In this document: positions 33,233 through 41,913 of the stretch, in pieces
How the letters are laid out: every line of letters begins with the position of its first letter
How positions within the stretch are numbered: position 1 is the stretch's first letter
Source: Pleurotus djamor
Taxonomy: Eukaryota; Basidiomycota; Agaricomycetes; Agaricales; Pleurotaceae
Length of the DNA: 41,913 nucleotides
Direction: 5' to 3'
Assembly: GCA_029747585.1 (NCBI GenBank)
Contig: JAPEVF010000391.1
Coordinates: 1-41,913, forward strand
Translations under genes and position numbers: made by a program
The notes under the pieces: model-generated
The model's input: only the letters and a program-made list of their open reading frames with translations
Databases searched by the model: none
Told to the model about the DNA's origin: nothing

Positions 33233-35373
33233 TTAAGTCGCCTGCGACGCCTGACGAGAGTGTGCAGCCAATGATTCCTCTTCGTCTTGAACAATCGGGA
33301 CATAAGATTCTTGTGAACCATTGTCGGGCTTGATCAACCACAGGAGTGTGACGACTATCCCAAGGAAGGCGGATGCGAGCAAGAAGACGGCTTTAGGGAA
33401 CGATACGATTGTCATGCCGTATGTCGCAGCGTAAATCGTCGGCTATAAGGGGTTGCGTTCATCAGAGGTATCCTTGGAAGAGCGAGCCAAGCACTTACAC
33501 TAATTGTATGTGCAATTGCTGACAATACTGCCAATGCACCGAACAACGTCCCCACTTCGTCTCCCCTGCCTGCAGCATGCAAGCATACCGCACCAAGGGA
33601 ATGCACCGCCGGATTACCCCCGCTCGTCAGAGATGTGAGGCACGAGAAGAATATGAACGCCGATTGCGAGGAAATCGGGGTGAGGAAGACGCAGAAGTCG
33701 GAAAATCCATCAACAAAAAGGGAGTAGCCTGCGATCTTGCGGTCGAATCGAAGTTCTGCAGGGATATCGCGTTCTTGCTCTCCAGAGGCGGTTGGCTTGG
33801 TGGGCGGCTTGAAGTAATTGATGACGACTACATATTTGCGCAGGGGTCAAGGATTGCCTTGACGAGATGATGATGTAAACGTACTCGGGAGGAAGACAAG
33901 GAGGTTAAGAGCCCGGATGACCCACAAGAGGGACATGTAGAAGCCCAGTTGCTCAGCCGTCCAGCTGTATATATGCTTCGCATAAAGGTACTTTACTTGA
34001 TACACACCCTAGAAAGAAACCTTATCAGTAGGAGTCTGAGTTTGAGAATTAAGTTCAAAAAACCCACACTCGACAGAACATACAGGAATAAGGCACACCC
34101 GACCAAAGTCATGTTCCAGTCCTTCCTCCGCCTCGGTCCGAACGAATTAGGTCTAAACATAGTGATTGGCGAGAAGAACGTCTTAATAAAGCGAATAACA
34201 AGCAGCTTGAATTGTTCCGGTGATCGAATAGTCGGTTGAGGCTCAGCTTCGTCGCTATGCTTCTTGTGGAGAGATTCGGGAAGGATAAGCGCAACGAAGG
34301 TGAGAATGGCCATATAGAAGATGATGCTTAGATAAAACATAAACGACATCGAATCCTTCGGCTTCAGTATGCGGAGTAGGATACTTCCAACCTACGAAAA
34401 TAGTTAGGCAATCAAACGTTGATAGTAAAGTCAAAAGTCTGACCCAGGGGCCGGTCGCGAGGCCGACGAATACGAGGCCTTGTATGGTGGAGAAGATCTT
34501 CGAACGTGAACCGTGGGCTGTACAATCGGATGTGTACGCATGGACAACTCCGTTGAAAGCAGATAGTCCTCCAAGCAGACCATCCACTACTGGGCCGAGA
34601 ACAATCAGTTGCTCGCCATATCGGCTAAACACGGAATCGGTGTCGACGATGAGCACGACGATTATATCCCTGTCGAATGGCGGCTCAGCGAGGGGGAATA
34701 AAAATGAATATTTATAACCTTTACATGAACATTGCACCGAAGATGGTGCTGCAAAGAATCACCCTGCGGCCATGGATGTCCCCGAAACGACTCCAAAGGC
34801 CCGTCGTTATCGCACTCAATACGCTCATTGTCGTAATAACCGCTGTTTTTTTAATTTAGATGGCTTCGTGTAATATTTTGTGGAACACATACCGGCCTGG
34901 ATTTGGGCAGCTCGCGGTTGAATGGCGGCAGAGGGGCAGTCATTGTCCTCGAAGGAGAACGTAGGATTGGTGAAGTTGGAGGGGGAAGGAAAACTGCCGG
35001 TGGGGATGGTCTTGTAGGCCTGGCAGGCGATGTGGTTGTAAACTTGGACTCGAGGAGCCATCGTGAGCCCACGCTGTTCGTTATCAGATAATCTCATGAG
35101 CGGGGCCCGAGAGCCGGAACAATTTTCGGGCAACGTACACACATAGACACGACGACGACGACTGGAATCAACCTAAGGACGCCATTGAGCTAAGGATCTT
35201 GAAAGGGGGGACATCGTCGTCGACAACGAGGACGACACGCACCAGTATGGGTGGGCCTTCCACCACGCAAGTCCGCTATTCCTCCTCTCAGCTCCGTCTG
35301 CCCGTCTTGGCCTGCTTTGGCGTAGTAGAGGCTCGGCTTGTTCTCCATCCTCGTTGTTCGCCCTGCGGAACAT
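33233..35373 (-). CDS. MFS transporter, fungal multidrug/nutrient type, about 558 aa
   Basis: Nine exons (35373-35243, 35172-35139, 35073-34893, 34842-34725, 34669-34444, 34391-34068, 34008-33885, 33827-33499, 33442-33233) join in phase. After a charged cytosolic N-terminus (EQAEPLLRQSRPRRAD) comes the first span (LIPVVVVVSMC). The MFS motif A is clear: GLWSRFGDIHGRR. A lumenal or outside loop with Cys and NFTNPTF (N-glycosylation sequon) lies between spans 1 and 2. A long charged middle loop (LHKKHSDEAEPQP) splits two six-span halves, and the end is acidic (VPIVQDEEESLAAHSRQ). This layout matches unassigned fungal MFS proteins near the tetracycline-resistance type. Substrate unknown. A longer out-of-frame ORF upstream (35534) is probably 5' leader. 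Confidence 0.88.
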
Positions 35374-36075
35374 GGTGGAGGTTGGTATGAGAAATGGGTT
35401 GTGACTTGGGAGCCAAAGTGGGAATAATACCAAGGAGGTGAACGCGGTGGCGGACTGGACTCTGCTAAATCAGTCATCTCGTGTGTATCCGAATCATAAT
35501 CAACATCAGCTTGAGATAAGCTGTGCACGGTCATTCCCCCGAGCTAGTTCTGCAGAGTTTACCCAAATACGTGTAGCTCTCCCCTCGCCATAAAAGTGTT
35601 AGGATGCCTCTAAATTTGAACCGCCCAAAGCTTCCTAGTTTGACTTTTTGCACACGCCCACGGTAAGCTGCGCGGAGGGAATCTCCCAGGGCGAGTTAGA
35701 CAATCCTGTAAACGACAGTTTCAGATCGACATGTGGTACAGCGTCTACGTATTTTTGTTATCTGTGGAGCACCAGTTCCGAGTGACTATTCAACGAAAGG
35801 ACAGGTTACGAGAGGAAGAAGTCAGCAGCACGCCGTCTCGTCGGTACCAGGTCTTCTACACGGGAGTATGTGTAGCTTAGGCTGTCGGACAGCGGGGGGA
35901 ACGAGGCCTTGTAACCTTTCCGTCTGGTTGGCGCGAGCATCTTTGGGTTATAATAAGATGGGGCCAGGTGCCCGTGGATTTTAGTCACTAGATACAGGTG
36001 TGGTGTACCATAGACAAGTCAATATAACGATGCGGGGACAACCTCGAATGACGGCGCATAATATTGCAAAGCGCT
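35374..36075. other. Intergenic region MFS-endoglucanase
   Basis: About 700 bp: promoter of the MFS gene (35374 onward) and 3' flank of the endoglucanase. No gene or RNA seen. Confidence 0.4.
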
Positions 36076-38101
36076 TTAGAGGAACGGTTCTAGTGCTTGA
36101 GGGAGAACTTCAGCTATGGAAGGACCATTGGGTGGTTCGATCGATTGGAAGTACTGTAGGAAAAGCATAAGCATCTCGTGAAATGAAAAACGAGAACAGT
36201 GACTGTACGAACATTTCCCCACCAAGGGCCCGCCGCCCACCACAGGAACCCAAGCCACACACCGCCGGACTGTTGCATATGGCAGAGGGCGCTTTTCACG
36301 GCATTGATACAATCCGCTGTAACAGCATCCATCAATCAAGAGACAGAAACGGCGCATGCAAGGAGATAGGACGTACGGTTAGATCCAGCGCCCATCTCAC
36401 CAAGGAAACCCTTGAGGTTATGCTCCCGCAGCCAGTTGGTGGCGTCGATGATTCTCTCAACACCTAGTGTGGGGGACACACAGGTAGGGGAGGTGCCAGA
36501 ACCGTCAGTATCGAGGTACTGATGCATGGCTAGAAATTGCTGGTATTAGATTTCTGACAACAAATCGGCTTAGCTTGAGTCGGACGTACTAATGGCGACA
36601 TTGTTATTGGGATCTGTGATATTGCCGTACACTTCTCCGTTGCCAGACCAAGATGTCCAAGCTAGGCAATGAGGTAAGTCTATGCATCGAACGGACCAAA
36701 ATCGGAGACTTACACCACGCGCCAGACCAGAATGTGCCTATTAAAAAGCATTGTTGAGTACAGGAACAAAGTCAAGGCAACGCCATCAAACCTTCGACGA
36801 GGATCAGCTGAGTCGTCGCACCAGCGGCACGGATGGCATTAACTGCAGCTTGGTTCTGTGCGTTTCGGTCAACTTCCGTTGCGAAGTTCGAATTACTAAT
36901 GAGATGATCTTCTCACCAGATCGAATGCCTGAGAAGCGGGCATGGTGTGGGGCTCGTTCATGATATCTTCATCGATATCAAGGTCTGAATCTCTTCAAAT
37001 GCTTCCTCAGGCACTCACCAAAGATCACCAAAGGATCATCTTTCTATCGGGAGGTCAGCTGGATAGCAAACAAAAGCAGTGAAAAACAAGCTTACGAAAA
37101 CTGTGGCCAGCGAGCTCCACCCTATATGAAATGAACGCCGTCGGCGAAAACGCACAGTAACAGAGCACTACAAAGCTTACATGTGCCGAAACTGATGGGT
37201 TGATGGTATGGTTAGTACTTGGCCGGTTAGGGAGCCTCAAAGACTTACACGACTGTGTCGCTGATTTGGGCGCCATCGTAGTGCATGTAGTTGTGAGCTA
37301 GAGGGCCATATTAGCAAGTTAAACTGTGGTTTGGAAATATGGGTACATACGTTCAATGACGGCATACGCTCCCTTGGTTTGCGTGATATAGTTAACGGTC
37401 TGTAGAATGTTTGTTAGGTGCTTGCGATAGATGGGGTTCATATACATTGCTTACCGTGACGAGACCATCAAGGTAATCCGGGTCAAATGGACCAGACAAC
37501 CCGGTACCAGGAGGGCTGAGACGCTCAAGTTGGAAAGGGATGCGGAAAGTGTTGAACCCCTTCTCGACGAAGAACTAATGGTCAAGAATTATTCCGGTGA
37601 GCGAAATGGTGGTGTATGCGGCAGTTCCGTGACTAACGTCGATGGAATATGGGTCAGGCCAGCGGTAATGGGTGTTGAGTACACCAGGGATGACATTGTT
37701 GCCAAATTCCGCTCCAGCTTCGTTGACTCCATAGTATTGGAATTTTTGACGGTTAGGACAGATTTCAGTGGCTCCTGGGCGGCACTGCGAGAAATCTAGA
37801 TACGATGTGGAACAACCGAGGATTTTACATGAGTGGATTCATGATCTCGAGGTGTCGAAACTATGCAGCAAGGCTTACGATCATTGAAAGTCACACATGT
37901 TGAACCCGCTTCGCAAGTGTAATTTCCAGTGAAGCCGATACCCTGGAAGCATACATCAACATCAACATCAATGTTCATGCTTCTTGATGAACAAGAAGTT
38001 CAGCTTACCCCGCATTGTTCCCAATCGGCGGTGGCAGAAGCAAGACGCGTCAAAGAAGCCACAAAGATGGCCAAAGAAGCCAAAGAAGCGATTCTCAGCA
38101 T
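36076..38101 (-). CDS. Secreted GH5 endoglucanase (cellulase) with N-terminal CBM1
   Basis: The enzyme cuts internal beta-1,4 bonds of cellulose. Exon 1 (38101-38009) encodes a signal peptide (MLRIASLASLAIFVASLTRL). The CBM1 spans three exons: WEQCGGIGFTGNYTC, EAGSTCVTFND and HFSQC, with all four disulfide cysteines. The GH5 domain begins FQYYGVNEAGAEFGNNVIPG and continues with FNTFRIPFQLERLSPP and the PHNYMHYDG strand. The acid/base Glu is in DIMNEPHTMP and the nucleophile Glu in KGFLGEMGAGSN. LGFLWWAAGPWWG and SIEPPNGPSIAEVLPQALEP close the barrel. Early exons: 37942-37879, 37795-37638, 37574-37455; about 15 in all, including an 11-nt microexon (37201-37191). Similar to mushroom EG2/Cel5A. 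Expected length about 390-400 aa. Confidence 0.94.
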
Positions 38102-38898
38102 AGCGGGGGAGTTATTCGCGTAGCGAGTGTCGGTACTGGGTACCGATGCCAGCCCTTTTGTACGAAGCTCCACTATTCAGGGTCTCTCGACCATGAAAAC
38201 CCGCCAATGCACCGACGATATTCCAACGAGGACAGGCCTACAGAGCGCGAAGGGCGTGTTGATGCCTAGAAAGCGGATGCAGATTAGAAATTGAATGTTA
38301 TCGAGTACTGATGCTCGAGTTTTCACGACAGTTTCAAAGCTATTCCACCTGAGGAAGGTGTGTGAAACGTACAACACGTCAACAAAGACGCAATGGACGC
38401 TCCCTGGAAATGTAGATGAGGCGACCTAGGCGAAAAGCAGACGATTGTGCAAGGTGAAGCTGATGTCCCAGTTCACTCAAGAGGGCGAAACTGATTGAAA
38501 TGAAAGTCGATTGGATATCAGTGTCAATAGCAAGGGCCACCGATGCGAGAGCTCACCTATCTGCATAGCCGAGGTAATACCCCGTCTTTGCTGGCGCTAC
38601 CTGAGTGGTTCCTGTTTATTAGTGAGTGGATTGCTCGTTGAAACCCAGGAGTGACTATGCCCTCCGATACGAAGAAGGAGCGACTGCCAAGGATAAGCCT
38701 CAGAGAAGGAGTGAATAGCTTGAGCTAGGGTAGTGTATTCCGAGTCGACACGTCGCCGATGTGATGGCGAGGGAAGGGGGTGTCAGTGTCCGGAAGTACT
38801 TGTCAATTACCAGTCAAGCATTCGGAAGCGCTCACGCATAACTCCTGCAAAACAGATAGTAAGTTCCATTGAGTAGTCATGTCGATAGTCTGAAAAGT
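38102..38898. other. Endoglucanase upstream region
   Basis: About 800 bp with no gene seen. A GCGGGG string at 38103-38108, immediately before the start codon, fits the CreA/Cre1 carbon-catabolite repressor core SYGGRG. One short site alone is weak evidence. Confidence 0.35.
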
Positions 38899-41461
38899 CT
38901 AGTTTGCTGGACAGCCCCCGCACAGATTGTGCCCGCACCCCCAACAGCTAATGACTCCTACACCGAACGTGCGTAGCGTAAGCGAAACAATGCTGATGAC
39001 ACCTTCACCTAGAACGAAACCACTGGCCACAACAATCAGCCATATATCCCTACCATCCTTCGCATGTCGTTTCCTATACCAATACTCTATCAACCCTCCA
39101 ACGAGACGAGCGAGGGAGAATGACGGTGTATTCAGGAATCCAATGGCGAATGCCACACCAGAGGGGATCCACTTGGCGTAAGACAGTTGCCTGCGGGTTG
39201 CATATGTCTTGAGGGCAGAGACGGTACCAAATACCAGTGCCGACGCCAGCATGAATACACCGCTTCGTTCGGGAAGTTCGCCGTCACCTATCGGTAAAAG
39301 CCCTGTGAGTGATGCTTTTAATTAAGCGGACTTAAGGGAGGGGACATACGAAGGAGACGAGCTAGACTTAGCCATACGTAGGCGGTGGGTGCAGGGAAGG
39401 ATGGTCCAGGGATCGGGTAAGCTCGGGTGTAGAGGAGGTAAGCAGTTGCCGTGACGAGGATAGATACTGAGGATCCGACTAATTGGCCTAGGAATTGGGC
39501 CCGAGGTGACGCTCGACAAAGGTGTCCGGTCTTGAGATCCTGCATCAAGTCCCCAGCTCTACGTGAAGAATGCTTTTAGCACCGAGGAACTCGAGGCGGT
39601 ATTAAAATGACAAACTGTTGGGCACCAGCCTCGGCTACACCTCCCGCGATGATGTTCGCTACGATGTTCCCGGGTTGGATCCACGCGAATAAGAGTTGCG
39701 ATATTTTCCCCAGTCCGGAAACAGGATTCAAGTCGGTCTCGCCGAGTGCCCTGACACCAAGAATACTCAACAGGCCGCCAAAAATGAATCCAATAACAGT
39801 AGCCCAAGGCTTGATCCCGTCGTGCCCGAATATCATCCATACTAGCAGAGTGCCGATCACGATGCTGGCGATCAATCCACTGATTACCCATTTATTAGGG
39901 ACGAGGCGGTTCGGCGTCTCGGTTTCAAGGTCTTCTTTGGCATTTTCACGTCGCTTGCCAAGGGCTGCATGGTAGATATCCTGAGCATACTCCATGATCA
40001 CAGGAAGCAGTGAGATGACGCTATCTGCACACATGATAGCCAAGGATGTCCACAGAATCCAGCCGCGAGCGCCAGTTGTCATGTCGCCAACTGGGCCGGG
40101 AGCCCAGCCTTGTTGCTTTGAGAGGGGAGAAAGGATGCCCCAACCAACCAGCATGCCCTGAATAGGTGTAAGTGTCTGAAAGAACGGCGTGGGGTGAGCA
40201 ACGGAAATTACCAAATTCATACTCAATGTGGTGGGGAATCCCATAATGATCCCTAGGAGACGATAAGCCGTGAAGACGCTATATTTTGCAATTGCTCACC
40301 TTGACCTACGTAGGAGAGACTAGGGGTAAATGACCAAAGCCACTCGCGTGCAAAATATTGGCCGAATAAGGGAACAGCAAAGATGACAGGGAAGAAGTAG
40401 GCTGCAAGCTTTACTTCGATATCAGGAAAAGGCACCAGATCTGAGAAGGAGGTAGATGGACGTACTGTCATCGCGCTGGACACGAGGAAGCTATATGTGA
40501 GCGCGTGCCACCCTTCATGCTGGACAGTTTCTCTCTCGGTCGCGTCAGAATTGTCACGTTCGAGGATAGGTCGACGTTCTTCTGCCGATTCGCTTACGAC
40601 ATGATCTTCCTCAGTGTTAAGAGGGGTATAGTTGCGTCTGTGACGAATTGTGGTATCCGGTGGAGGTAGTTTATGCAAAACAGATATTAGCTGCGCGGTT
40701 GCAGTGCCAGAAGGGAATGCAAGTTGCTCTTCTATTATCTAGTGAGAGAGCGTTACAGAATAGAAGAAAAATCACAGCTGATGTATTACTCACGACTTGC
40801 TTGCGAATTGGAGGCGAGAGAAATACGCTATTCCGCAACAATCAGGCAATGAACGAGGTTGGCGGACTCTACAGTTACGTACCCAAAGAAAGCAACCGAG
40901 CACGACCACCCAACTGCGGCGAGCCAGGTCAAGTGAATTGGAGGTGATCCATCACGGTCTTCGCTTATTAAGCCCAGTGCTGGGAGAATTCCGACAAATC
41001 CTGCAGCGAGGGGCATGGTCCCGGTGGCCACAGCGGTAGTTTGTACAACGATAATTTCTTGTGGGGTTAGAGGTGTTGGAAGTAGTTTGGAAAACAAGAA
41101 ACCTATGAGAGCAGATTGAAGAGACATCCTGACAGGGAAACCAGGCAGTATTAGATATGATCCTTCGGAGATGAGAGGTGGTCTTACATGCTAATCCATC
41201 CTGTCTGAAGTCCAAAATAAAGATTCGTAAAGCATAGTAGACATCCAATTAAAAGTCCTAGGAGAACCGCCGTGGGCTATAACGATGTGGCACTTTCAGC
41301 AAAGCCGCAAATTGAAGGGTGATAAAATACTCACCGTAAACTCCTCAAGAGACTCTGACGTCGAGGAGGCTGACCTTTTAGCATTTGATCAGCAGGTAAG
41401 CTAACCAGGCCTCAGAGATCTGGTAGACATACCTCAGCCAGCGACCCAGCCTTCGCAGCAT
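38899..41461 (-). CDS. OPT-family oligopeptide transporter (YSL-like), about 690 aa
   Basis: OPT proteins import small peptides or metal chelates across the plasma membrane. Ten exons (41461-41433, 41374-41335, 41276-41188, 41128-40883, 40827-40794, 40738-40300, 40252-40212, 40157-39616, 39558-39350, 39302-38899) join in phase. Family landmarks in order: FTPTAVLLGLLIGCLLCFTN, LYFGLQTGWISM, PLTPQEIIVVQTTAVATGTM, EEQLAFPSGTATAQL, FTPSLSYVGQG, IIMGFPTTLSMNLG, MLVGWGILSPLSKQQGWAPG, QDLKTGHLCRASPRAQFLGQ and LPERSGVFMLAS. A charged cytosolic loop (HRRNYTPLNTEEDHVV onward) lies in the first half. The C-terminus ends with four cysteines in CWGCGHNLCGGC. Upstream sequence stays open, so the true start could be earlier than 41461. 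Confidence 0.92.
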
Positions 41462-41741
41462 GGGGGAGACCAATGGGAGACGAGGCGGAGGAGTACAACC
41501 GCGTGGATCACAATGGGCGCTTATAGCACTGCCACCGGGGTGTGATCGGAAGGCTTGGCGCCCGGTCAAATTTGACTCGGANCCCCCCGGGCTCTTNCCC
41601 ATTCAGCTGGCAAATTCCAAATCGCGTCAATCGATGCGTGACGAGCTTTAATCGATTTCGCCAAACTGTCTTTCTTTCGTTCTCCTTCAACCTTTTTTGT
41701 ATATTAGACTTTCCCCCCTTCTTTCCAGACTCAACTCGACC
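41462..41741. promoter_or_regulatory. Divergent promoter OPT/MetRS
   Basis: About 280 bp between divergent genes. It holds a perfect 12-bp palindrome GTCAAATTTGAC (41565-41576) inside a GC-rich segment with two N positions (about 41582 and 41597), and a pyrimidine-rich tract before the MetRS start. Confidence 0.45.
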
Positions 41742-41913
41742 ATGTCCCGGAATATCAGACAGGCAGACGGTGTTCTGCGTGTTATCGCACCGCCGGGACA
41801 TCCAGCAATGTGAGTATACGAATTCGGTATGCTGCAGCTTCATTCTGACAATTTTCTAGTCTTCCGAAGGAAGGGGAAACGAACATATTGATTACATCCG
41901 CATTGCCATATTG
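41742..41913 (+). CDS. Methionyl-tRNA synthetase, cytosolic, N-terminus (runs off right edge)
   Basis: The enzyme charges tRNA-Met. Exon 1 is 41742-41809 and exon 2 begins at 41860, joined in phase over a 50-nt intron. The junction gives HPAILPKEGETNILITSALP, the start of the Rossmann catalytic domain, where NILITSALPY precedes the HIGH-type motif in this family. The sequence stops before the HIGH motif itself. The short N-terminal extension MSRNIRQADGVLRVIAPPG lacks an obvious mitochondrial targeting character, so the cytosolic form is favoured. Confidence 0.85.

Noticed and set aside
35190..35534. Longer N-terminal ORF for the MFS transporter starting at 35534
   Set aside because: It is in a different frame from the in-phase MFS exon that starts at 35373 and ends HPYW; its own tail is nonsense-like.
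37951..37980. Short ACATCA tandem repeat as a possible array
   Set aside because: It has only a few units, lies inside an intron of the endoglucanase gene and shows no CRISPR-like spacers.
40420..40470. 25-nt intron in the OPT gene (gtacgt...ctcag)
   Set aside because: It is too short for this genome, and removing it would break the phase at the next junction. Reading through stays in frame.

Overview
The window is eukaryotic nuclear DNA from a mushroom-forming basidiomycete (Agaricomycetes). The genes are packed on both strands and almost all are split by many 45-65 nt GT-AG introns. Families present include mitofilin/MIC60, Atg22, Atg15, neutral trehalase, FRA10AC1, a GH5 endoglucanase with a fungal CBM1, and an OPT transporter. 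The CBM1-GH5 enzyme suggests a plant-litter or wood decomposer. Thirteen 'n' characters, mostly beside homopolymers, show this is a draft assembly. Exon structures were worked out by hand from splice signals, reading phase and family resemblance. Boundaries can be off by a base or so, and N-termini are the least certain part.

Layout. 1-364 (-): start of an FG-repeat nucleoporin running off the left edge. 516-1796 (+): Q-rich coiled-coil protein of unknown function. 1883-4054 (-): MIC60, divergent from 4255-6652 (+), an Atg22-type vacuolar permease. 7453-10119 (+): neutral trehalase. 10574-12301 (+): Atg15 lipase. 12685-13223 (+): Ctf8. 14380-15172 (-): small Ser-rich protein. A gene-poor stretch follows to about 17.0 kb. 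17045-24783 (-): three tandem TPR paralogues plus a decayed fragment of a fourth. 25122-27128 (-): Ser/Pro-rich protein. 27869-28636 (-): FRA10AC1-like protein. 28.66-29.1 kb: a non-coding tract with hairpins and a Helitron-like end. About 29.5-30676 (+): basic disordered protein. 31259-33129 (+): free-standing reverse transcriptase/RNase H gene. 33233-35373 (-): MFS transporter. 36076-38101 (-): CBM1-GH5 endoglucanase. 38899-41461 (-): OPT transporter. 41742 to the right edge (+): start of cytosolic methionyl-tRNA synthetase.

Functional themes. ATG22, neutral trehalase and ATG15 lie consecutively on one strand and all serve reserve or vacuolar recycling under nutrient stress. The MFS, endoglucanase and OPT genes form a nutrient-acquisition block. 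The TPR cluster is the clearest accessory feature: it looks like a duplicated two-gene unit in which one partner has decayed. I found no rRNA, tRNA or CRISPR array. No defence or biosynthetic system could be identified with confidence.
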